A DNA stretch of 32,064 bases from a virus. The notes under the pieces were generated by a model, which made no database searches, had not been told where the DNA came from, and worked only from the letters and a program-made list of their open reading frames with translations. The translations under genes were made by a program, and so were the position numbers. The DNA lies in the IMG/VR virus record IMGVR_UViG_3300030451_002137, positions 1 to 32,064 of that record; one strand, given 5' to 3'. Each line of letters begins with the position of its first letter. Position 1 is the first letter of the stretch. Positions 25,031 to 31,252 of the stretch are shown here, piece by piece.

Positions 25031-25058
25031 TTGACAAGATTAGTTAAGTGTGTATAAT
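25031..25058 (+). promoter_or_regulatory. Promoter P5 (consensus -10, 16-bp spacer)
   Basis: TTGACA (25031-25036), 16-bp spacer, TATAAT (25053-25058). This is the only member with a consensus -10. The leader GACAAGCAAACAAGGAGGAAT leads to ATG at 25086, the head of the long overlapping operon. Confidence 0.85.
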
Positions 25059-25085
25059 ACTATAGACAAGCAAACAAGGAGGAAT

Positions 25086-25241
25086 ATGCCAAACTATTAT
25101 CCTGATGTACATGTGGAAAGATGCAGCAAAGATGACTGCAGCAGACCAGTTGACAGAGGATTAGGAATTAATAAGAAGACAGGTATGAAATACCTAACTT
25201 ATTTGGAATATTGCAAACAACACAACAAAGAGGAGAAATAA
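25086..25241 (+). CDS. 51-aa zinc-binding-type protein
   Basis: Start ATG at 25086 behind CAAGGAGGAAT. Cysteines at 13 and 18 and a C-terminal YCKQHN (C43, H46) make a C-x4-C...C-x2-H pattern, fitting one zinc site. Its stop overlaps the start of the next gene (TAATG). First gene of a string of overlapping small genes. Confidence 0.65.
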   Translation: MPNYYPDVHVERCSKDDCSRPVDRGLGINKKTGMKYLTYLEYCKQHNKEEK

Positions 25242-25549
25242 TGGGAAGAATGTACGCAGAAGGTATAGCAGCAACTGATATACCTTTAGAAAGACAAATA
25301 AAATGGCACTTGACTGGTAACTTTTATCCAAGACATGATGTTCGTTTAGTAGATGTTGCAGTTAAGTCTATCAATATCTATAACGAAAACATATGGGATA
25401 TTGAGTTTAATGACAATAGTTGCCTGGACCAGGAACTACCACTAGCAGAAGGTATAGAGTTTAGAGGTAAAAACACTATCACTCCTGCAGAATGTATTGA
25501 AGTATTGAAATTAGATAGTTGGTTAGAGCCACTAAGAGAGGAAGGATAA
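25241..25549 (+). CDS. 102-aa hypothetical protein
   Basis: ATG at 25241 overlaps the previous stop and has AGAGGAGAAATA as ribosome site. The protein (MGRMYAEGIAATDIPLERQI) is mixed alpha/beta and acidic in its second half. No motif was recognised. A longer frame start 30 bases upstream lies inside the previous gene and lacks a ribosome site. Confidence 0.65.
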   Translation: MGRMYAEGIAATDIPLERQIKWHLTGNFYPRHDVRLVDVAVKSINIYNENIWDIEFNDNSCLDQELPLAEGIEFRGKNTITPAECIEVLKLDSWLEPLREEG

Positions 25550-25803
25550 TGGCAAATCCTAGAGAATACGAATATCCAGTTAGAGATTATGGTGTAAGAA
25601 TATATATAAAACCATTAGATGCTATTGATTTATCAGTAGTGTGTGATGAAACAGAAATAGGTGATAGAGCAAGAGAACATGCTGATTATATTATTGCTGA
25701 AGTTGTTGACCAAGTTAAAAAACAACTTGATGACATAGAGTTAGGTAGTGGTATAGCAGTTGTTGAAAAACGACCTGCAAACTGGATGGATGATGACAGA
25801 TAG
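25549..25803 (+). CDS. 84-aa hypothetical protein
   Basis: ATG at 25549 overlaps the previous stop; GAGGAAGGATA precedes it. Begins MANPREYEYPVRDYGVRIYI and is acidic. It has a predicted beta start, a helical middle (EHADYIIAEVVDQVKKQLDD) and a short beta end. The family is unknown. It overlaps the next mini-gene by 11 bp. Confidence 0.65.
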   Translation: MANPREYEYPVRDYGVRIYIKPLDAIDLSVVCDETEIGDRAREHADYIIAEVVDQVKKQLDDIELGSGIAVVEKRPANWMDDDR

Positions 25804-25900
25804 TCTATGTATTGTATGCAAAACTAATCCACAAGAATTTAAAATTGTGGATTCAGTTTTAGTGTGCTGCTTAGATTGTGATTATAAAGAGGAGGAATAA
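25793..25900 (+). CDS. 35-aa zinc-ribbon peptide
   Basis: Begins MTDSLCIVCKTNP and ends VCCLDCDYKEEE: CxxC at 6-9 and CCxxC near 25-29, a minimal zinc ribbon. The start lies inside the previous gene (11-bp overlap) and the stop overlaps the next start, the same style as its neighbours. No separate ribosome site is obvious, so it is probably coupled. Confidence 0.6.
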   Translation: MTDSLCIVCKTNPQEFKIVDSVLVCCLDCDYKEEE

Positions 25901-26130
25901 TGGCTTGGACTTATGAGAACGAACAAGAATGGATGAACATACAAAAATATGACATGGATGTAAATATTACTTGTAAGCTATGCCAGGAAGTATTGACACA
26001 CAAGTCAAAACATAATGGTATGCCATTAGTTGTAGGTCCAGTATGTAGCGACTGTAACGCAGTACATGTTATACCGCATAGACTATTAAAATTGGAAAGA
26101 CAAACATTAAATAAGGAGAAAAATGAGTAA
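25900..26130 (+). CDS. 76-aa zinc-ribbon protein
   Basis: ATG at 25900 behind GAGGAGGAATA. Contains CKLC (26-29) and CSDC, two CxxC pairs about 20 residues apart, then a basic helix (HRLLKLERQTLNKEK). A classic small zinc-ribbon fold, likely for nucleic-acid or protein contact. It overlaps the SGNH gene by 8 bp. Confidence 0.65.
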   Translation: MAWTYENEQEWMNIQKYDMDVNITCKLCQEVLTHKSKHNGMPLVVGPVCSDCNAVHVIPHRLLKLERQTLNKEKNE

Positions 26131-26803
26131 AAAAATTGTATTGCTAGGAGATAGCATTATTGACAATACATTATATGTAGAGAAACATGATGTAGAACAG
26201 CATCTAAACACATTATTAGAAGATGACACTATTGTTAATCATTCTATTGATGGAAGTACAACAGTTGATGTTTTAAATTTTATATCGACATGTGCGTTTG
26301 ATAAAGATACTACACACTTTGTTATTAGTGTTGGTGGTAACAATTTATTAGACAAAAAACAATTTTTGTTAGATACAACTATTGATGATTGGTACAAAAC
26401 TATGCTGATACAACAGGATATATATTCTGAAATAAGTCCAGACTTAATGAATGTATTGACATACACACATTATTCAGGATATATGTTAGATGTTGAAAAG
26501 ATTGCAGTTCTTCTTCAGTATCGTTATCCAAAAGCAAAGATAATGTTTTTAGGATTGTATGAAGGTAATCCATCCTGGAATCCAGAGTGGAAATCAGTAG
26601 AACACTTGTTGCCAGGACTAATTAATACACATAATGAAAAACTGCAGCATATGATTGGTTCACTATCAGACAATGGTATTAGTGCAAGTTATATAGATAT
26701 AACAAACACACTAAAACAAGAGGACTATTTTAATGACATAGAACCAAACGATAGCGGTGGACTATTGATTGCAGAAAAAATATCCACACATATAACTGAA
26801 TAG
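26123..26803 (+). CDS. SGNH/GDSL-hydrolase-like protein, 226 aa, altered catalytic block V
   Basis: Block I is VLLGDSII with the nucleophile Ser11, block II has Gly44 (SIDGST), and block III is SVGGNN (69-74). These match the SGNH/GDSL fold, whose enzymes cleave ester bonds in lipids or acetylated sugars. Block V, normally DxxHP, reads NDIEPND (204-210): the catalytic His is Glu207 and the Asp three residues before is Asn204. The protein may thus be a weakened or re-purposed hydrolase, or use another His. There is no signal peptide, so it is cytoplasmic. Ribosome site AAGGAGAAAA. It is the only large protein in its stretch of mini-genes. Confidence 0.8.
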   Translation: MSKKIVLLGDSIIDNTLYVEKHDVEQHLNTLLEDDTIVNHSIDGSTTVDVLNFISTCAFDKDTTHFVISVGGNNLLDKKQFLLDTTIDDWYKTMLIQQDIYSEISPDLMNVLTYTHYSGYMLDVEKIAVLLQYRYPKAKIMFLGLYEGNPSWNPEWKSVEHLLPGLINTHNEKLQHMIGSLSDNGISASYIDITNTLKQEDYFNDIEPNDSGGLLIAEKISTHITE

Positions 26804-26842
26804 TATGTTATACTATATACATAGTTATACAAAAGGATATTA

Positions 26843-27007
26843 ATGTATAAAGTTGAAAGTATATCCATATATGGTGGAACAATGGTGTGGGAATTTGATT
26901 CTCTTGATTTAGCTAAAAACAAAGTAAGGGAATTAAAAGACAATGGTAACACAAACCATTTTATCATTACGCTATACGATATGGATAAGCAAGAACTAAT
27001 TAAGTAA
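26843..27007 (+). CDS. 54-aa hypothetical protein
   Basis: ATG at 26843 with AAAAGGATATTA before it. It starts MYKVESISIYGGTMVWEFDS, then has a short helix (LAKNKVRELKD) and a beta strand, and looks like a small ferredoxin-like or beta-alpha-beta unit. It is preceded by an AT-rich spacer with TATACT and TATACA but no -35, so a middle promoter is possible but unproven. Confidence 0.55.
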   Translation: MYKVESISIYGGTMVWEFDSLDLAKNKVRELKDNGNTNHFIITLYDMDKQELIK

Positions 27008-27036
27008 ACAAACAAAAGAATAGTAGAGGAGGAAGA

Positions 27037-27267
27037 ATGGCTAATATATTTGATGAGCCAAAGCTACTTAAAGCATGGTGCATTAAGTTAGCTAACGCAT
27101 GTGGAGGACAGAAAGTAGAGAAATCTATTGTCCTTACGCAGCTTAATACTAAACGCATAACAGAACTCTTAGATGAGTTTGTCCAGGACCATAACGAAAA
27201 CACAATAAGAGTTGCACAAGAATTAGATAATGGTATAGTGGACAATACAAACAAGGAAGAGGAATAA
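27037..27267 (+). CDS. 76-aa hypothetical protein
   Basis: Strong ribosome site (AGAGGAGGAAGA). A leader with AAACAAACAAAAG, like the early boxes, precedes it. The helical protein starts MANIFDEPKLLKAWCIKLAN and ends acidic (KEEE). No motif was seen. Its stop overlaps the next start. Confidence 0.65.
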   Translation: MANIFDEPKLLKAWCIKLANACGGQKVEKSIVLTQLNTKRITELLDEFVQDHNENTIRVAQELDNGIVDNTNKEEE

Positions 27268-27380
27268 TGAACAGACAACAAAGAAGAAAAGCTAATAGTA
27301 AAAAAGGTGGTATGTACAGAGGTTTAAAAAGACCTACTGCTGATGGTGTAGCTAATGGAGGTAAGAAAAGATATGGTTAA
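27267..27380 (+). CDS. 37-aa basic peptide (MNRxQRR type)
   Basis: Begins MNRQQRRKANSKKGG and ends GGKKRYG; very basic. Peptides beginning MNRxxRR are common in phages (recall) and could bind nucleic acid. The start overlaps the previous stop (TAATG), with GAAGAGGAATA as ribosome site, and the end overlaps the next start. Confidence 0.55.
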   Translation: MNRQQRRKANSKKGGMYRGLKRPTADGVANGGKKRYG

Positions 27381-27489
27381 GCATCCACAACATGACACAT
27401 ATTTGTACTGGAAAAAAAATAAAGAAAGTATAAGACAAAGAATCATATCAAATTTTAATTTGAGTAAAGATTGGAAAGGTATTACATAA
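27373..27489 (+). CDS. 38-aa basic peptide
   Basis: MVKHPQHDTYLYWKKNKESI with a basic helical end. Both ends overlap neighbours, in the same pattern as the surrounding genes; GGAGG lies about 15 bases upstream. No motif was seen. It may be real because of the gap-free tiling. Confidence 0.45.
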   Translation: MVKHPQHDTYLYWKKNKESIRQRIISNFNLSKDWKGIT

Positions 27490-27614
27490 TGGATTTATGC
27501 AGACATAATCAAATAATAATTAGTAATGGTAATTCATGGTGTGATGACTGCGGAGAATCTACTGGTGCTATTTATAAACCAGAGGTGTATTTACATGATG
27601 AGGAGAACTTATAA
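27489..27614 (+). CDS. 41-aa zinc-ribbon-like peptide
   Basis: Begins MDLCRHNQIIIS and continues WCDDCGES. Cys4 and His6 with a CxxC form a C-x-H...CxxC site, typical of tiny phage zinc ribbons. Start and stop overlap the neighbours by one base. Confidence 0.55.
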   Translation: MDLCRHNQIIISNGNSWCDDCGESTGAIYKPEVYLHDEENL

Positions 27615-27784
27615 TGTCCTGGAGTGAAACATATTACGAAGGATTAACCGAGTATGAACACGAGGTTAATAACAAGTGGTTCAATGATACATTATCTTTA
27701 TTAAAAGAGGATGGCGTATTACATGTTCCTAATATTAATAAAACATTTAACAAACAAGGAGAAGAGATACAATGTCATTCTTAA
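27614..27784 (+). CDS. 56-aa hypothetical peptide
   Basis: Starts MSWSETYYEGLTEYEHEVNN; acidic and aromatic, no recognised motif. ATG overlaps the previous stop, with GAGGAGAACTTATA as ribosome site. The end overlaps the membrane protein gene by 13 bp. Confidence 0.55.
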   Translation: MSWSETYYEGLTEYEHEVNNKWFNDTLSLLKEDGVLHVPNINKTFNKQGEEIQCHS

Positions 27785-27999
27785 TAGAATATTATGCCTA
27801 TGTTATGGTCAGCATATTGACAGTTGTTGTGATACTAGGACTATTTACTGTGTACATAGCGGCTATGACACTATGGGAGAATAGACCATATTTTAAAGTA
27901 AGAGTAAAAGAAGAAGAACGACTTAGACATTTTAAATTGTCAGATGAGTTTTTAAAGGAAATAAATAAGATGCAAAAGGAAAGTGGTATAGATGAGTAA
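27772..27999 (+). CDS. 75-aa single-pass membrane protein
   Basis: Ribosome site AAGGAGAAGAGATACA. Residues about 9-33 (YVMVSILTVVVILGLFTVYI and on) form one strong membrane helix, followed by a basic and then acidic cytoplasmic-type tail. Small one-helix proteins can be holins, spanin parts or membrane-anchored takeover factors. Its distance from the lysin (over 2 kb) makes a holin role only possible. It is the clearest membrane protein in the window. Confidence 0.65.
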   Translation: MSFLIEYYAYVMVSILTVVVILGLFTVYIAAMTLWENRPYFKVRVKEEERLRHFKLSDEFLKEINKMQKESGIDE

Positions 28000-28204
28000 A
28001 GATACTGAACTATCTATTAAGTTAGGAGAAGTCCAGGACCTAATAGAGAGAAACAATACAGACAGAAAAATATTATTAGAGAAGAGAAATATTATTATTA
28101 AGCAATTAAAGAGAGCAGGATGGTCAGCAATTAGAATAGCAAAACATATTGGCATGACTAGAGATTTTGTTTACAAAGCAATAGACACAGTAGAGGAGGA
28201 ATAA
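27992..28204 (+). CDS. 70-aa helix-turn-helix protein
   Basis: Coiled-coil-like start (LGEVQDLIERNNTDRKILLE) and a C-terminal HTH: KRAGWSAIRIAKHIGMTRDF, then VYKAI. It resembles small sigma-factor-4-type or resolvase-type HTH modules. It may regulate phage promoters. It overlaps the previous gene by 8 bp and the next start by one base. Confidence 0.7.
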   Translation: MSKDTELSIKLGEVQDLIERNNTDRKILLEKRNIIIKQLKRAGWSAIRIAKHIGMTRDFVYKAIDTVEEE

Positions 28205-29091
28205 TGGCTAAGTTTAACTTAGACAATTACGAAACAGTAGAAGATAGATTAAAAAAATATTGGCAAGATAATCCAAATGGTACGATTACAACAGATGTTG
28301 TACACATTACTGATGATGGTTCTTGCGTAACTATTAAAGCATACATACATGATGATAAAGGCAATCTTGTTGCTACAGGTATTGCACAAGAAACTAAAGG
28401 ACAAGGTGGATTTGCTAACGCTGATGCCTGGATGGAAAACTGCGAAACATCTGCAATAGGTAGAGGATTGGCTAACTGGAAGTATCAAGGTAATACAAAG
28501 CCAAGACCAAGTAGAGAAGAAATGTCTAAGGTTCAGGTAGAGAAGAAACCAGTTAAGAAACCTACTAAACAAGAACAAGCAGCTATGGATAAGGTAGTTG
28601 ATGAGATGGTAAGCAAACCGAAGAGTGCGACTGGTGATGTTGGTAAGCAGCTTAATCAATTACTTGCAGCTATGATTCCAGATGAATCATTACGACAAGA
28701 AATAAAAGCTAAAGCATACAATGAATTAGTTAGTAATGGATTAGCAGACAAAGACATAAAGTCCTGGACCAAAGAGAACATGGATGTCTTTATGACTAGA
28801 GCAGAAGATATGTTTGATATGCAATTAAGTATTGATAATAAACTTACCCTAAATAATGATTCTGATTTAGTAGAAGAAGTATTTGGTGATGTTAAAGATT
28901 TATCAGTTAAGATACATCCTAATTGTGAAACCAAGACTTGTGTAATAGAGGACAATAGGGAGAAAAAAGCAAGTGACCCTGATAGGTTTGGTAAGATTCC
29001 AGACTTTGCATGTTCTAACTACAACAACGCAGGTGGTTGTGGTAAAGGATGGTGGATTGGTAACGAAGATTTACCAACAGAATGGCTATAG
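28204..29091 (+). CDS. Putative ERF/Rad52-like single-strand annealing protein with C-terminal zinc motif, 295 aa
   Basis: The N-terminal ~100 residues (NYETVEDRLKKYWQDNPNG, then TDVVHITDDGSCVTIKAYI and ETSAIGRGLANW) match a widespread phage protein that I associate with ERF/Rad52-type annealing or ssDNA-binding proteins; the ETSAxGRxLA motif is the best marker. A charged linker (100-140) leads to a helical domain. The C-terminus has four cysteines (C241, C246, C270, C279) around a GKGWW motif, a likely zinc ribbon. A PD-(D/E)XK nuclease nearby fits a recombination pair. Ribosome site AGAGGAGGAATA. The ERF assignment is recall, not a search. Confidence 0.55.
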   Translation: MAKFNLDNYETVEDRLKKYWQDNPNGTITTDVVHITDDGSCVTIKAYIHDDKGNLVATGIAQETKGQGGFANADAWMENCETSAIGRGLANWKYQGNTKPRPSREEMSKVQVEKKPVKKPTKQEQAAMDKVVDEMVSKPKSATGDVGKQLNQLLAAMIPDESLRQEIKAKAYNELVSNGLADKDIKSWTKENMDVFMTRAEDMFDMQLSIDNKLTLNNDSDLVEEVFGDVKDLSVKIHPNCETKTCVIEDNREKKASDPDRFGKIPDFACSNYNNAGGCGKGWWIGNEDLPTEWL

Positions 29092-29378
29092 ATGATGGTA
29101 TATCAATTAATGTGGATAAACTTAAAGCTAAGTTGCAGGAGAGATACCCTGACCACAACTTTGATATACCACCAGAACCAGATAGAAAGTGCAAACAACA
29201 AATAGGATGTAATAGATTAAACAATATTACATATACAGACAAAGAAGGAAATACATATTGTGGAAGAAGATATAAAGAAACAGAAGAAGGAAACCCTTAC
29301 AAGTGGCAGTACAGAGAATGTCATGCACTCCTCCAGTCAGCAAGACAAGGTGGAGAACAAAGAGAGATACCTTTTTGA
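29082..29378 (+). CDS. 98-aa Cys-rich protein
   Basis: Helical start (VDKLKAKLQERYPDHNFDIP) followed by cysteines at 37, 43, 60 and 80, a possible zinc site (RKCKQQIGC...YC...ECH). The ATG lies inside the end of the annealing-protein gene (10-bp overlap). Its conserved look and place suggest an accessory of recombination or replication, but the family is unknown. Confidence 0.6.
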   Translation: MAIDDGISINVDKLKAKLQERYPDHNFDIPPEPDRKCKQQIGCNRLNNITYTDKEGNTYCGRRYKETEEGNPYKWQYRECHALLQSARQGGEQREIPF

Positions 29379-29610
29379 AGATTACGAAAACAGAGAAATT
29401 ACAGTACCAACTCAACAATGTATTATCTGTGGTAAAGATGGTCAAGTAAGCGGAGTTAAAAGACAAGACTGGATAACTTTAATATGGTCAGACCCAAGAG
29501 AACGACCATCTATACAAGACCTTATGCCATATTTGTCAATAGATGATAGAGAACAAATAATTACTGGTACACATCCAAAGTGTTTTGAAACATTAGGAGA
29601 AGAAGAATAA
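29323..29610 (+). CDS. 95-aa zinc-binding-type protein (start uncertain)
   Basis: The frame is open across the end of the previous gene. ATG at 29323 is one choice; GTG at 29350 and weaker starts upstream are possible. The body has CIICGKDG, then a Trp-rich stretch and a late Cys (HPKCFET), fitting a zinc site. It ends in acidic residues (GEEE). Its stop overlaps the next start. Confidence 0.55.
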   Translation: MHSSSQQDKVENKERYLFEDYENREITVPTQQCIICGKDGQVSGVKRQDWITLIWSDPRERPSIQDLMPYLSIDDREQIITGTHPKCFETLGEEE

Positions 29611-29738
29611 TGAAATGTAAAAAGTGTCAAGGAGAATTGTCAAGAGGTTGGAGGAATGGCGACCATGATGATGATTTAGTTGCTTGTCATAATTGTCAAA
29701 AACAATGGTATGTAGATGAATACTTTGGAGAACATTAA
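29610..29738 (+). CDS. 42-aa zinc-ribbon peptide
   Basis: MKCKKCQGEL near the start and CHNCQKQW near the end: two CxxC pairs about 20 residues apart, with a GW-rich turn between. Start and stop overlap the neighbours (TAATG); GAAGAAGAATA is the ribosome site. Confidence 0.65.
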   Translation: MKCKKCQGELSRGWRNGDHDDDLVACHNCQKQWYVDEYFGEH

Positions 29739-30214
29739 TGAGCAATACACATAAAGATAGTTACGAATCCAGGAATAGTGGAGAAGATATGGCAGATATA
29801 GCCATGCAAAACTATTTGAAAAAAATAGAATTGGTAGAGTATAAAGATTACCTACGCATAGGAACAGACCCTAAAATTAATAAGCTAGATTTATTCTGGT
29901 ATGCAACAGAAATATTATTGTTACCTGATTATATTGTTGTACAAAAAGGACACATATTTTTTGTAGAGGTAAAAGGTACTAAGCGACTTAAAGCAACAGA
30001 TTATTATAAGATACAAGAAATGGACTGGAAAGGCAGCAAGTACAGAGAAGTTAAAGTTGGATTAATGTACTTCAGTAATAAAAACGCAGAACCTAAATGG
30101 TATCCTGCTAATGTATTAGTAGATATATGGAAAGACCCAGATATACCTATGAAGTATTACCCAGAATTAGATTTTAAAGGAAACAAAAAAGCATACAAGG
30201 AGATACCATACTAG
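29738..30214 (+). CDS. PD-(D/E)XK-family nuclease, 158 aa
   Basis: The motif is PD at 63-64 (LLPDYIVV), then FVEVKG with E77 and K79, i.e. PD-x12-ExK. Glu16 in SGEDMAD can serve as the extra metal ligand, and a conserved-type Gln93 follows. This is the restriction-enzyme/resolvase fold, cutting DNA with Mg2+. Size and pattern are close to Holliday-junction-resolvase-like or VRR-NUC-like phage nucleases. It stands next to the annealing protein, so recombination or branched-DNA clean-up before packaging is likely. Confidence 0.75.
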   Translation: MSNTHKDSYESRNSGEDMADIAMQNYLKKIELVEYKDYLRIGTDPKINKLDLFWYATEILLLPDYIVVQKGHIFFVEVKGTKRLKATDYYKIQEMDWKGSKYREVKVGLMYFSNKNAEPKWYPANVLVDIWKDPDIPMKYYPELDFKGNKKAYKEIPY

Positions 30215-30234
30215 AATCTATTATCTTATCCTGC

Positions 30235-30627
30235 ATGATGTACATAACTGGACCGCTTACTCCAGACATGTTACAAGATTATAAATGGTGTGACAATACT
30301 AATGAAAAAGTACAACAAGTTTCTAATTGGCTACCCCTAGTCAACACTTTTTTTGAAGAAGAAGATACACAACAAGCATTGTTAATTATTTATTGTGAAA
30401 GCAGAGGTAAACCTAATGCTGTTGGACATAACAAAAATAAAACATATGACATGGGATTGTGGCAATTTAACGACACAACATTTGCATGGTTACAAGGTAA
30501 GTTAATTAATATGACTGGTAGTTGGAACAGGTTTGACCCTATATTTTCTACAAAACTTGCTAGTTGGCTAGTGTATAATGATGGATGGCATCATTGGAAT
30601 AGTAGTAAACATTGTTGGGGAAGGTAG
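30235..30627 (+). CDS. Lysozyme/transglycosylase-type lysin, 130 aa
   Basis: The motif IIYCESRGKPNAVG with the likely catalytic Glu55, then YDMGLWQFND (71-80), matches the Glu-centred lysozyme/lytic-transglycosylase fold (ES-G-NP-A...GLWQ) and would cleave the glycan strand of the cell wall. Cysteines 19, 54 and 127 could form a disulfide. The C-terminus is Trp/His-rich. ATG at 30235 has no ribosome site. A perfect AAGGAG stands at 30197-30202, 5 bases before an in-frame ATA at 30208, so the true start may be ATA. From there the N-terminus would be LESIILSCMM, a short hydrophobic, signal-like stretch. See findings. Confidence 0.75.
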   Translation: MMYITGPLTPDMLQDYKWCDNTNEKVQQVSNWLPLVNTFFEEEDTQQALLIIYCESRGKPNAVGHNKNKTYDMGLWQFNDTTFAWLQGKLINMTGSWNRFDPIFSTKLASWLVYNDGWHHWNSSKHCWGR

Positions 30628-30639
30628 TATAATAAAACT

Positions 30640-30768
30640 ATGTCAGTATATGCAAAAGCTATGGCACAAAAAGCTATGGAACAAAAACAAAATAATTTTA
30701 AAGAAACTGGAATATACGAAACAAATATACAGAGAAAAAAAAGAGAATCTAAACTTCAACAAAAATAG
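30640..30768 (+). CDS. 42-aa basic peptide
   Basis: MSVYAKAMAQKAMEQKQNN with KxxxK periodicity, then a basic end (RKKRESKLQQK); probably one amphipathic helix. It starts 12 bases after the lysin stop. GGGGAAGG is about 16 bases upstream, further than usual. It may be real or a chance frame. Confidence 0.4.
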   Translation: MSVYAKAMAQKAMEQKQNNFKETGIYETNIQRKKRESKLQQK

Positions 30769-30773
30769 CCGAT

Positions 30774-30802
30774 TTGACTTTTTTTTGATTATGTGGTATA
30801 GT
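30774..30802 (+). promoter_or_regulatory. Promoter P6 before the last rightward gene
   Basis: TTGACT (30774-30779), 17-bp spacer that is T-rich at its start, TATAGT (30797-30802), with GTGG before the -10. The leader TACAAACAAACGAAAGGAG contains the same box as the early leaders and leads to a TTG start at 30833. Confidence 0.8.
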
Positions 30803-30832
30803 GAATTATACAAACAAACGAAAGGAGTTACT

Positions 30833-31207
30833 TTGAGTAACGAAATACCAGTAGAAGAACTGAAAAGAAACGAACTACTACAGAATGCACGAAATGGTGA
30901 TTGCTTTATTTTTGGAGATAGAGTAGATACCATTTGGGTTAAAGAAATTAATCACGAAGAACTATCTTCAGGAGAAGTTGGTAGTGGTTATCAAATTGAT
31001 TTTGTAGATGGTACTCAACTTAAATTATCTACTATACAGTTATTTAGCATCTTAGGTGATAGAGATTTAACTGGAATGGATAGAAGTAGATGGACACTTA
31101 TGGAAAGAAACAAAGATACTTGGAAAGGAACAGTAAGAGAACAAGCAGTCTATCACGATTTGCATAATCAAAAAGTATTTGATGCTACTTGGTTAGAAGA
31201 AGAGTAA
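30833..31207 (+). CDS. 124-aa protein with TTG start, own promoter and terminator
   Basis: TTG at 30833 stands 6 bases after AAAGGAG; the frame is open further upstream, but the promoter P6 and the ribosome site fix this start. Begins MSNEIPVEELKRNELLQN. Contains a beta-rich centre (DCFIFGDRVDTIWVKEI, then YQIDFVDGTQLKLS) and ends WLEEE. No motif was recognised. It is a self-contained unit with its own promoter and a strong terminator, so it is expressed independently of the operon. Confidence 0.7.
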   Translation: MSNEIPVEELKRNELLQNARNGDCFIFGDRVDTIWVKEINHEELSSGEVGSGYQIDFVDGTQLKLSTIQLFSILGDRDLTGMDRSRWTLMERNKDTWKGTVREQAVYHDLHNQKVFDATWLEEE

Positions 31208-31220
31208 CAAACAATAAATT

Positions 31221-31252
31221 AAACCCCTGCCAATTTGGTGGGGGTTTTTTTA
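31221..31252 (+). terminator. Intrinsic terminator of the rightward block
   Basis: AAACCCC (31221-31227) pairs with GGGGTTT (31241-31247), extended inside by UG/UG wobbles and CCA/TGG around an ATT loop, and is followed by a run of T. It stands 14 bases after the 124-aa gene and overlaps the stop of the convergent phosphoesterase gene. Confidence 0.9.

Noticed and set aside
26809-26831. TATACT/TATACA before the 54-aa gene as a promoter
   Set aside because: No -35 at the correct distance for either hexamer; left as possible but unsupported.
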